NCBI GenBank assembly: GCA_021307315.1
Contig: JAJSPD010000017.1
Span: 682,001 to 746,000, forward strand
Direction: 5' to 3'
Source: Bisporella sp. PMI_857
Lineage: Eukaryota; Ascomycota; Leotiomycetes; Helotiales; Helotiaceae
Length of the DNA stretch: 64,000 nucleotides
The position numbers and the translations under genes were made by a program. Below the pieces are notes generated by a model that saw only the letters and a program-made list of their open reading frames with translations, searched no databases and was not told the DNA's origin. Positions 37,043 through 45,371 of this stretch are shown in pieces; position 1 is the stretch's first letter, and each line of letters starts with the position of its first letter.

Positions 37043-38296
37043 TTAGGCGAAATTTTCTTGACTGTCCCAATCGCCTTCTTTGATTGTATCCTCGTAATGG
37101 TGTTTATGTATCAAATTAGCGAGTCTTTTAAGATTTTCTGAGTCGTAGTCGTGGTCAAGAGGTATGTAGACGACATTGGACATCAATTTCTTAGCCGCTG
37201 ATGGCTCTTCATATATGCCCGCGGACGCTACTGCAAGACTTGTTCCTCCGTCCGCAGCATCGAAACCAGCATCATACAAGCGGCGAATAAGAACCTCTGG
37301 CTTCGCAATCTGTATTGGGCACAACCAATACTGGTGATAATCGCTGCCAAAACTAAGTGGTCGACAACTTTGTGGAACCAACGCTGCAAATCTAGCGATC
37401 CTGGCTCTTCTAGAGTCCAGATCTTGATTCTGGAAGCGAAAGATACGGTATGATAAAAGTTTGAGCAACCCCTCCGATGGGCGCCTTCTGATCTGTTGCA
37501 AGAGATTATCCTGCTGGAAGCTTCGGCTCCATCTCCTAATCAGGACATTGTGATCTATGCCAAGAAGACGCAAGATAATAATGAATAATCCATAAATCCA
37601 AGGACTGTCAGTAAGCAGCTTGAACACACAGTACTTTAAGAGTTTCCTTACAAAAGCTCCATTGGTCTGACGCGGGAAGGTCTCTTGTATATTCCTTGCA
37701 GTAGAAAGTAGCTCTGGGTCTCGAACCGTTATTAAAGCACCACCAAATGCTGTTGCCGTCTTGATAGAACCAAAACTGAACATGCTGATAGTTGCGCCCT
37801 CACAACCAGTAAAACCTCTTCCGCAGAATGCCTCTGCACAGTCCTCGATCACCAATATTTTATGCCTTCGAGCAACTCTTACAATCTCCTTCAGCGGCAT
37901 CCGGCTTCCAAACAGGTGTGCAATCACTATCGCCTTGGTTTTGTCTGTGATAAGTTCTTCCACTGCCTTTGTGGCAACACACCCTCTGTCGTCTATATCC
38001 ACAGGCACTGGGATCAGCTTATGAGCCTCTAGTATTCGAACCATATCCGGGACTGTCACAGCTGAGATGATGACCTCGCTTCCAGGCTCAAAGTTCCATG
38101 CCTGAAGACAGAGATCGAATCCGCTTCTAACAGTAAATGTGGCAAGCGTTCGGTTGGGAGACCACAATTCATTCAAGTCAGTTTCTGTTTGAGCTATGGT
38201 TTGCGGCTTGAAAAGTGTTATCATCAGGTATTCTTTCAAAATTCTCCAGGTAATATCGAAGCGCTTCCTGGCGTACACGGGTTGGAAGGAAACCAT
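37043..38296 (-). CDS. DegT/DnrJ/EryC1/StrS-family PLP aminotransferase
   Basis: Single exon, 417 aa. The fold-type I aminotransferase core is clear: EVIISAVTVPDMVRIL, KAIVIAHLFGSRMP, VIEDCAEAF (Asp152 should contact the pyridine nitrogen of PLP) and FSFGSIKTATAFGGAL, where Lys179 is the likely Schiff-base lysine. Near residues 205-240 a hydrophobic segment with YCVFKLL and WIYGLFIIILRLLG suggests membrane association, unusual for this family. The C-terminus (HQYWLCPIQI, GFDAADGGTSL, VVYIPLDH) matches the small domain. The family usually aminates keto groups, often on nucleotide sugars; the substrate here is unknown. No intron is present. The gene is divergent from the alkyl-DHAP synthase gene, 846 bp away, so co-regulation is plausible. 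Confidence 0.9.
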   Translation of the reverse strand: MVSFQPVYARKRFDITWRILKEYLMITLFKPQTIAQTETDLNELWSPNRTLATFTVRSGFDLCLQAWNFEPGSEVIISAVTVPDMVRILEAHKLIPVPVDIDDRGCVATKAVEELITDKTKAIVIAHLFGSRMPLKEIVRVARRHKILVIEDCAEAFCGRGFTGCEGATISMFSFGSIKTATAFGGALITVRDPELLSTARNIQETFPRQTNGAFVRKLLKYCVFKLLTDSPWIYGLFIIILRLLGIDHNVLIRRWSRSFQQDNLLQQIRRRPSEGLLKLLSYRIFRFQNQDLDSRRARIARFAALVPQSCRPLSFGSDYHQYWLCPIQIAKPEVLIRRLYDAGFDAADGGTSLAVASAGIYEEPSAAKKLMSNVVYIPLDHDYDSENLKRLANLIHKHHYEDTIKEGDWDSQENFA

Positions 38297-39142
38297 GGTG
38301 AGTATTGCGCCTTTGGATTATGACCAGCATTTGCACGTTTGCCTCACTTTGCCGCGTCAACTTTTTTGTGCTAGTAATCTGGGATCAGATTTGCTGCGAA
38401 ATATTGGGACTTCTGGCAAGGCAACCAAAGTTTAAGTCTCTCTATGCTTTCCTGTTCCTGAAATCATATATTGAGGCTTAATTAAAACTTCTCTTGCATC
38501 ACACCACATAATGATCTGTCTCCTCATTTAGAGCATCAATACCAGCCCTGTGGATACATACATATGCATATGCACAGTCAGCTAGCGAGTCTCGTTCCTA
38601 GTATGAATGCAGCAGAACTCGATCACGCGTATCGAATAGCATGCCACGCAACCTCGAAATTCCCGTGTCTCCATTTGACGGTCTCCTCTGTATTGAGGTT
38701 CGCCAAGGAGAAAATCATCATTTATAACCAGCCATTTCAGGGGTTAAATGTATAGTAAGCAGAGAGTTCTCCACTCAATATAAGTGCTCTTCCCTTTCTG
38801 GATAGCATAAACGAATACCTACCATCAAACTATTAGGAGATCGTACGCTATGTGACTGGTCTCGTTGAGTAATAGAGCCGTCCCCATGGCTTTCTTTCAA
38901 GCACTATACAAAGAATATATTGGGATAAATATTGTCGTGAGCCATAAAACCTGTGAAAGCCTGCATTCAGGTTTCGTAAGCCTACTGCTACCTCCTTGAC
39001 CTTTTGTCTGGTCGAATTTTAAATGATTTAGTAATGCGCAGCATTTTCCACATGGCTCTATTACCTTGGATGGGGAAATAGGATTGCTTTCATCAGAAAT
39101 TCATGTTTCGGTCAGCATATTAAGCTCTTCAAGCATTTAACG
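38297..39142. promoter_or_regulatory. Shared divergent promoter of the putative ether-lipid genes
   Basis: An 846-bp non-coding spacer between the start codons of the minus-strand aminotransferase and the plus-strand alkyl-DHAP synthase genes. The geometry allows joint control. No specific binding site can be named with confidence. Confidence 0.45.
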
Positions 39143-41041
39143 ATGCTGAATTGTATATCCTTATGGCGGGAAACCCCTGCTTCTACTTCTAGCACTCTAA
39201 CTTTTCCTACCACTGCCCATGAGTCGGATACACGCATATTCCCAGACGTAACTGAGCACAGAGAGGAGTGCGAAGAGAGTCTAGATGTATGGGGGTTTGT
39301 GGACACACACTTTCAAGCAAGTACCGATGGCGCAGTCGAGGTGACTGGGAACCGTTATCCACTAAGCGGCCAGAAACTCCCAAATTTACTTCCGTGGATA
39401 AGCAATTTAATGGAAGTGGATGTCTCAGCGAAGGTGATATATCCATCCAAATATCCGACCCCAATTCCAGAGTCCGTTATCAATGAAGATTTTCTTGCAG
39501 AGCTGCAACTCAGGTTTGAGGCGCCTCAGGTCAGTCAAGATCCCGCTCAGCGCCTTCGCCATGGTCACGGCCACTCCCAGAGTGAAATGTACGCTATCAA
39601 GCATGCGCAGCTGAGACGCGTGCCAGATATTGTATTATATCCAGAAAATGAGGAGGATGTCATACATTTAGTCAAAGCAGCAGGAAAACACAATGTATCG
39701 ATAATTCCATATGGTGGTGGAACTAATGTGAGTGAGGCACTTGAGTGCCCACACGATGAACTTCGGATGATTGCCTCGGTGGATATGAGGCAGATGAATA
39801 GAGTTCTTTGGTATGACCCCGTCAATCGTATGGCAGCTATAGAATCTGGAGCTGTTGGGAGGCATATCGTTAAGGAATTGGCAAAATATGGATATACAAT
39901 TGGCCAGTATGTGTTTTGCTCATATGAGATTCTGTATGAAACTGACTTCGTTACCTACCATAGCGAACCGGATAGTATTGAGTTCTCAACGCTGGGAGGA
40001 TGGATCGCAACCAACGCAAGTGGGATGAAAAAAAACAAGTACGGCAATATCGAAGATATAGTTCTGGACATCAATGTTATAACCAGCATGGGAAGGCTGG
40101 AACGAACGGCAGCTTTGCCTCGAGAATCGGTTGGCATCGATATGCGCCGCTTATTATTTGGCTCAGAAGGTAATCTAGGTATTATAACCTCGGCGGTCAT
40201 CAAAATATTTCCGCTTCCAGAAGTTCAGCAATATGGTTCAATCTTGTTTCCTAGCTTCGAAAAAGGTGTGGCTTTCATGTACGAGCTCACACAACGAGGA
40301 GGCCAACCAGCAAGCATCCGCCTGGTAGACAATACGCAATTCCAATTCAGTATGGCTCTCAAACCTGCCTCAACTGGCGTCAAAGCCGTGATGGGTCGCC
40401 TCCAAAAGGAATATGTCACAAGAATCAGAGGGTTCGACTCCTGGAAGATGGTAGCATGTACACTGGTGCTTGAAGGCCGAGCCGACGAAGTAAAGTACCA
40501 AGAGTCTGTAATTTATGCCCTGGCCGCCAAACACAAAGGCTTGAAAGCTGGTTCAGAGAATGGTGAGAGAGGATATCTTCTCACATATAACATAGCGTAT
40601 ATTCGAGACTTTGGAATTGACCATTATATCATCGCCGAGTCTTTCGAGACATCCGTGCCGTGGAGTCGAACTCTAGAGCTGTGTCAAAGAACGAAAGCCC
40701 GTGTTTTTAAAGAGCACGCCCAACGCAAATTGCCCGGGAAACCATTTGTTACTTGTCGCGTAACTCAGGTGTACGAAAGCGGGGTGGCGGTATACTTCTA
40801 TCTTGCGTTCTTCTTTCAAAACGTTGAGGATCCATCAGGCATATATGCAGAGATCGAGAAGGCCGCGAGAGATGAGATTCTGCTCTGTGGTGGTGCTCTG
40901 TCCCACCATCATGGTGTAGGAAAATTGAGAAAAGGTTTCCTCGATCGGATTATGTCGCAAGAGGCTCTAGAATGGCGGAAGAAGCTGAAGAGTAGTGTTG
41001 ACCCGAGCAATATATTTGGAGCTGGTAACTTCACGACCTGA
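39143..41041 (+). CDS. Alkyldihydroxyacetonephosphate synthase (AGPS-like)
   Basis: Exons 39143-39906 and 39964-41041 (613 aa). The 57-bp intron (GTATGT...CATAG) is stop-free, but removing it gives the conserved junction GYTIGHEPDSIEFSTLGGW. AGPS exchanges the acyl group of acyl-DHAP for a fatty alcohol, making the ether bond. Visible features are the N-terminal DVWGFVDTHF, NRYPLSGQKLP and VINEDFL, HGHGHSQSEMY (140-150), an FAD-binding PCMH domain with PYGGGTNVS (189-197), NASGMKKNKYGNIEDIV, FGSEGNLGIIT, RLVDNTQFQF, RGYLLTYNIAYIRDFG, TCRVTQVYESG and the histidine cluster SHHHGVGKLRKGF (His569-571). These match animal AGPS across its length, not glycolate oxidase or other FAD-linked oxidases. 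No PTS1 or PTS2 signal is evident. The FAR gene follows 375 bp downstream. Confidence 0.95.
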   Translation: MLNCISLWRETPASTSSTLTFPTTAHESDTRIFPDVTEHREECEESLDVWGFVDTHFQASTDGAVEVTGNRYPLSGQKLPNLLPWISNLMEVDVSAKVIYPSKYPTPIPESVINEDFLAELQLRFEAPQVSQDPAQRLRHGHGHSQSEMYAIKHAQLRRVPDIVLYPENEEDVIHLVKAAGKHNVSIIPYGGGTNVSEALECPHDELRMIASVDMRQMNRVLWYDPVNRMAAIESGAVGRHIVKELAKYGYTIGQYVFCSYEILYETDFVTYHSEPDSIEFSTLGGWIATNASGMKKNKYGNIEDIVLDINVITSMGRLERTAALPRESVGIDMRRLLFGSEGNLGIITSAVIKIFPLPEVQQYGSILFPSFEKGVAFMYELTQRGGQPASIRLVDNTQFQFSMALKPASTGVKAVMGRLQKEYVTRIRGFDSWKMVACTLVLEGRADEVKYQESVIYALAAKHKGLKAGSENGERGYLLTYNIAYIRDFGIDHYIIAESFETSVPWSRTLELCQRTKARVFKEHAQRKLPGKPFVTCRVTQVYESGVAVYFYLAFFFQNVEDPSGIYAEIEKAARDEILLCGGALSHHHGVGKLRKGFLDRIMSQEALEWRKKLKSSVDPSNIFGAGNFTT

Positions 41042-41416
41042 CTTTGCCCATGTAATATTATAAAATTTTAGCTATATCAAAGGCTACTACTTAAACAGGA
41101 AGCCAGAGTATGCGTTGAGGACATACAAATACGGCGGAGTCCAAATTAAAGTAGTTGGTAAATGCAATACATGCTTGAACCAAATTTCGCGTAGAGAGGC
41201 TCCAGCACTAACCATGGTGGAAATACTCGAAAATGTAGAACAACTTGTGGCTTGCCAAAAAATAGCGTTAAATACTGTAAATTTATTAGCAATTAATTTT
41301 AAGAGAACGATGTAACATACCCTAGACACTAGTTCCACTTAGTAATCTACATGTGAGCTTCCAACTCAGTGCATTCAAGCACAAAAACCTGGTCAAAAAA
41401 TACATCTCCATCTGAA
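41042..41416. other. Spacer between the AGPS-like and FAR genes
   Basis: A 375-bp AT-rich spacer between two genes of the same orientation. It must hold the AGPS 3' UTR and probably the FAR promoter. No gene is seen. Confidence 0.45.
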
Positions 41417-42781
41417 ATGGATCCAGACAGGCGTCCAAGGTCACTCTATGAAATAACACACGAAGATAAGGATCCTAAAGCAGAAACAGTTGAGCGGAAG
41501 AATCCGTATACTGGCAAGTCTAGCATCCTCCTTACAGGCGCGACAGGGTTTCTCGGAAAAGTCGTGCTTGAAGAACTTTTTCGCCGTCAAGATGAACTTG
41601 AGTTTGAGAAAGTTTTCATAGTCATCCGCTCCAAACGAGGACACGATGCACGAGGACGCTTTCTTCGGCTAGCAACTTCCCCTTGCTTCTCCTTGTTGGC
41701 ATCTACGTGGATGGATTCAGTGCAAGTCATTGAAGGTGATCTCACACAAGACATCTGCGGGATAGAGAAAAGAGTCTATGAGAAGCTCTGCTCAGAACTG
41801 ACAACTATCATCCACTGCGCTGGGTGTGTGAGATTCGATCTACCTATCAAGGAGGCTGCATTGCAAAATGTTGGAGGAGCACTTAATATACTTGGTCTCG
41901 CAAGAAGCTGCAAATATCTTCAGGGGATAGTTGTCACTTCAACCGCATATGTCAGCACGAAAACACTAGAGCCAATTTACGAAGAGCTAGCACCGCTACC
42001 CCTACCAGCCGATCAATTACGTCTGATGATAAAGAGTGAAACGATGAAAGAGAAGGATATCCTACACCTCACTGGTCACCCAAATACGTACACGCTCACG
42101 AAGAGTATTGCTGAGCATTTGCTTCTTGAATGTGGAGAAGACGCCCCTATACGTATCGTCAGACCAAGCATCATCACCGCAAGCAAACAGTACCCGTTTC
42201 CAGGCTGGATTGACAGCTATGCTACACTTGCAGGCATCATCGCAGCAATGACTACAGGAAAGTTGCGCGTGCTTGATAGCAATCCAAAGACTATACTAGA
42301 TGTCGTTGCAGTAGACGAGGTTGCACGACATTTAATCAATGACGCATTCATTAGCACAAGAGGAAAGAAAATCCGCTTCTCGGTCGCAACACTAAAGCAT
42401 GGGCTCGAGCTCGAAAGTGCATCGCAAGAAGCAGTGGAATTCTTTCAAAGCATGCTAGACCGTCGCCAAGCCAGAATATGTCGATTTAGGCCCCGTGATC
42501 TAAGGTTCCACTGTCAAGACTTCTTGTATCATAAGCTAGCACTTAGCATAGCTAGTTTATATTTCGGTTTACGGCGGAATAAAAAAATGCGAAGAGAAGT
42601 AAAGAATATGGCAAAGACTCTTACACAAATCAACAACATCTTTCCATATTTCGTCCATAATAGTTTTGACTTCCGGCCAATAGAGTCACCACTTGATGGC
42701 ATGGACAAGAAGGAGTTTGTAAAGCTGTTTGTTCAGGGCATCGAAAGACATCTGCTATCTCAGAAAGGAGCATGTAAATAG
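41417..42781 (+). CDS. Fatty acyl-CoA reductase (alcohol-forming, FAR-like)
   Basis: Single exon, 454 aa from the first ATG (MDPDRRPRSLYEI). An extended SDR domain has the NADPH loop TGATGFLGK (40-48), VFIVIRSKRG, the NAD_binding_4-type IIHCAGCVRFD, VVTSTAYVS and the catalytic YTLTK (Tyr225, Lys229), then IRIVRPSII. A C-terminal FAR_C-like helical part follows (FPYFVHNSFDFRP, MDKKEFVKLFVQGIERHLL). Alcohol-forming FARs reduce acyl-CoA to fatty alcohol with two NADPH. Length is normal for eukaryotic FARs. No intron and no clear peroxisomal signal (C-terminus GACK). Placement directly after an AGPS-like gene suggests it supplies that enzyme's fatty alcohol substrate. An aminoadipate or NRPS-type thioester reductase is less likely, because FAR_C is present and no carrier domain is. 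Confidence 0.9.
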   Translation: MDPDRRPRSLYEITHEDKDPKAETVERKNPYTGKSSILLTGATGFLGKVVLEELFRRQDELEFEKVFIVIRSKRGHDARGRFLRLATSPCFSLLASTWMDSVQVIEGDLTQDICGIEKRVYEKLCSELTTIIHCAGCVRFDLPIKEAALQNVGGALNILGLARSCKYLQGIVVTSTAYVSTKTLEPIYEELAPLPLPADQLRLMIKSETMKEKDILHLTGHPNTYTLTKSIAEHLLLECGEDAPIRIVRPSIITASKQYPFPGWIDSYATLAGIIAAMTTGKLRVLDSNPKTILDVVAVDEVARHLINDAFISTRGKKIRFSVATLKHGLELESASQEAVEFFQSMLDRRQARICRFRPRDLRFHCQDFLYHKLALSIASLYFGLRRNKKMRREVKNMAKTLTQINNIFPYFVHNSFDFRPIESPLDGMDKKEFVKLFVQGIERHLLSQKGACK

Positions 42782-42896
42782 ATCGGGATATCTTGGAGAA
42801 TGGTCAGATTCAAACTGCAGTCATCTTGATACGTCCTTCCAGCCTCGGTACGATTGCCTGTGAATATCAGTGTGGGCTTTTGGGTAGAAGTTTAGA

Positions 42897-45158
42897 TTAA
42901 GGGAAGGATGCACGCACTCTAGTCCAATCAACCTTAAATTCTCCGTCATCTTGGTTATCGCAGCACTTGGGTTGACCAGATAGACCGGCTAGACGCCACC
43001 ACTTCTTCGTGACTTTCCTAATGAGTTTGATCTCGCGTTCCCGTTTTTCTGAAGATATTTTGACTTCCTCTGACTCATCCGTACTTGTATCCCCATCAGA
43101 CTCATCAAGTAGTTCCTCGGTTTTGGTTACCTCATTTGCCTCTTTTACCTCTCTACTTTCCGGTTCTCTCCTCTGTTGCAATGGGAAGACAGTGCTTGTA
43201 ACCTCGCCCGGGGCTTTTTCGGGTGACCGCGGTTCCACAATTCCTTCTTGCATGGACTTCTGGACTCCTTTCCAGTGTCTATCTATTGACTTACCCCACA
43301 TTTTCCATTGACCCATGATTTTCAGACTCATGAAGTATTGTCTCAACATCATGCTGATAAGAATTCCGTTCTCTTCTGAAACTATCTCCTCCGCTTCGCC
43401 GCCTTCTGACTTGGCAAGCAGAGAGTCGAAACCGTCTTTGCCTCGGGCCATGTAGCCACGTGTGACCAATGTGTATTGCTTCTTTAGATCGAGCGGCGCG
43501 TCACCAACCTTGACATATTTTATACGAGAACTAGGCGGCTTACTCGGATCAAACTCAAACTCAATTCTCGAGACTTGGGGGAATCGGCCTTCAAGGGCCG
43601 GATATAGAGAGACAGAATTTTCCAAAGCTTCCAGTAAAGCCTGGCCAGTAACCTTGATCACGACGCACGGATCTTCGAATGGAAAGCTTGGAAATATTAG
43701 CTAACATCCAAGGAGACAGATTATACTGAAGGGAACCTACCAATTCATAATATCCTTCAATTTCAACAAACCAGGGGGATATATCTGGTCACCACGTATA
43801 GTACCGGCTGCTATTAGACAGCAATCACCTCCGTAATGGCTCCTCATGAGATCGGAGACAAAATTTCCCATATTCGATTCTTTGAGCCTCACAGTTGTAA
43901 ACCGTGCATCCAGTGGAGCCATCGTGTAGCCCAATGGTTTCCCTAATTTCGCCTTCAGAGATGTAGTAAGTTTCTCCGTGAGGCCTACGATCCCTTGATC
44001 TTCTGGAATACTTTTAACTATGTCCCGTCTGACTATATGAAAGTCCCATTTCTTGCTGTTTCCATTTTGGCGCCGAGCTTCTAAATAACTGAACTGCTTG
44101 AAGTCACTCCCAGATCGAAGCACACTATTTAAATTAGCATAGAGTCTCTAATTGAAATCCTGAATCTCTGAAACATGCGCCAACGATGTTATGGTTAGAA
44201 ACCGGTTGGAAGGGGCGAGGCATACTGAGTTCCATTTATAAGGCTATGCTGGTAGAAATGATCATGGCCACCAAGAATAATATCAATCAATCCATCGGGT
44301 GTCTTCTCGGCGAGTTTGTTGTCATTTGGTTCTCTTTGATGAGTGACGGCAACAACTATTTCGGCTCCTTGAGCTCTTAGATCGGGTACGAGTTCTTTGG
44401 CTGTTGCAGAAGCTGACTTATATATCAGGCCAGGTGGCAAAGAGTTGATCGTGTCAAGCCATTCACGCTCCACAAGGCCAATAACGCCGACTTTGATTCC
44501 ATTTGACGACGTCAATATGACTGTCTTCGTAGCGTTTCCTAGGGGCACATCTTTGCCAAGAGCCGGATCTAAGACGTTTGCAAGAAGCCAGGGGAACTTG
44601 CATTGACCTGCGAGATGTCTAAACTGTTTGACACCAAAATCGAGATCATGGTTCTGTTATCCATTTATGTTACCAAAAATTCAATTGAAAACTCAGAAGA
44701 GTTCCTCATTCCGTCTCTACTTACCCCAACACAAGCTACATCTGTGCCAATAGTGTTTAAGATGGGTACCATGTGACTTCCTAAGTGGTGATTAGAATGT
44801 TGATAATTGAGAGGAAAGGACACGAAGTCGTTACTACCTTTGGTAACACTGCTCTCTAGGCTGGGATTGAATGCATCTCCAGAAAAAAATGTCAATAGCC
44901 CTGGTTGCCCCTCGAATCGCTCAGCATTTTGATATTCGTTGGTTAGGGTCTTGAACCTTGCAATCCCTCCTACCGGCTCTGCAGAGGAAGCATCGATGTG
45001 ATAGACTGCTTCATCAGCTTCAATCATAATACTCAGGACTATCTAAGTGGGTTACCATCATTGAAATGAAGCAAACGCAAATCAGGCGGTGAAGACGTAT
45101 TGCCAGTGGTGTAGGTGATGGATTCGGTTGCCACTGGAGCTTTCCCCTCAATAGCCAT
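42897..45158 (-). CDS. 5'-nucleotidase-like metallophosphatase
   Basis: Six exons on the minus strand: 45158-45056, 45005-44838, 44780-44725, 44653-44226, 44124-43741 and 43686-42897 (642 aa). Junctions give FNDVYHIDA, VTKGSHMVPIL, ACVGNHDLDFGV, NGTHVLRSGSDF and MNCFPFEDPCV. The calcineurin-like domain has metal-binding motifs FSGDAFNPS, GNHDLDFGV, VTHQREPND and GGHDHFYQH. The C-terminal nucleotidase domain has TVRLKESNMGNFVSDLM, GTIRGDQIYPPG, KVTGQALLEALE and TLVTRGYMARGKDGF. No signal peptide is seen, so an intracellular enzyme is likely, as for related fungal proteins. The substrate may be nucleotides or other phosphoesters. The tail is acidic with a basic end. The TIR-bounded block begins about 160 bp upstream of the start codon. 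Confidence 0.9.
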
Positions 45159-45318
45159 GATAAAGCCTGTTCAATAAAGACGGGAAACGATTCTAGCCAA
45201 TGCCTATGAATTGAGACTTTTTGATGAATGATGGCCTAAGTATATATGTTCTTCTTACCAAGTATGACGGTAGTGTTTGCACATTCAATTATGTGTGACG
45301 AGACAAGGGGCAACGGGG

Positions 45319-45371
45319 CTGAGGCTAAAGTCGTATTCCGGTTCTCTGAGTTTTGGCCATTTTTAGCCGAA
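45319..45371 (+). repeat. Left terminal inverted repeat
   Basis: Contains ggctaaagtcgtattccgg, then gttctctgag and ttttggccatttttagccga. It aligns with the reverse complement of 48998-49051 with a few substitutions and small indels. Confidence 0.8.

Noticed and set aside
39143..41041. D-lactate dehydrogenase or generic FAD-linked oxidase
   Set aside because: N-terminal motifs (YPLSG, VINEDFL), SGMKKN and the SHHHGVGK cluster are specific to the alkyl-DHAP synthase pattern.
37043..42781. Classical secondary-metabolite cluster (PKS or NRPS)
   Set aside because: No ketosynthase, adenylation, carrier or terpene-cyclase motif is present in or near the group. The three enzymes fit lipid chemistry better.
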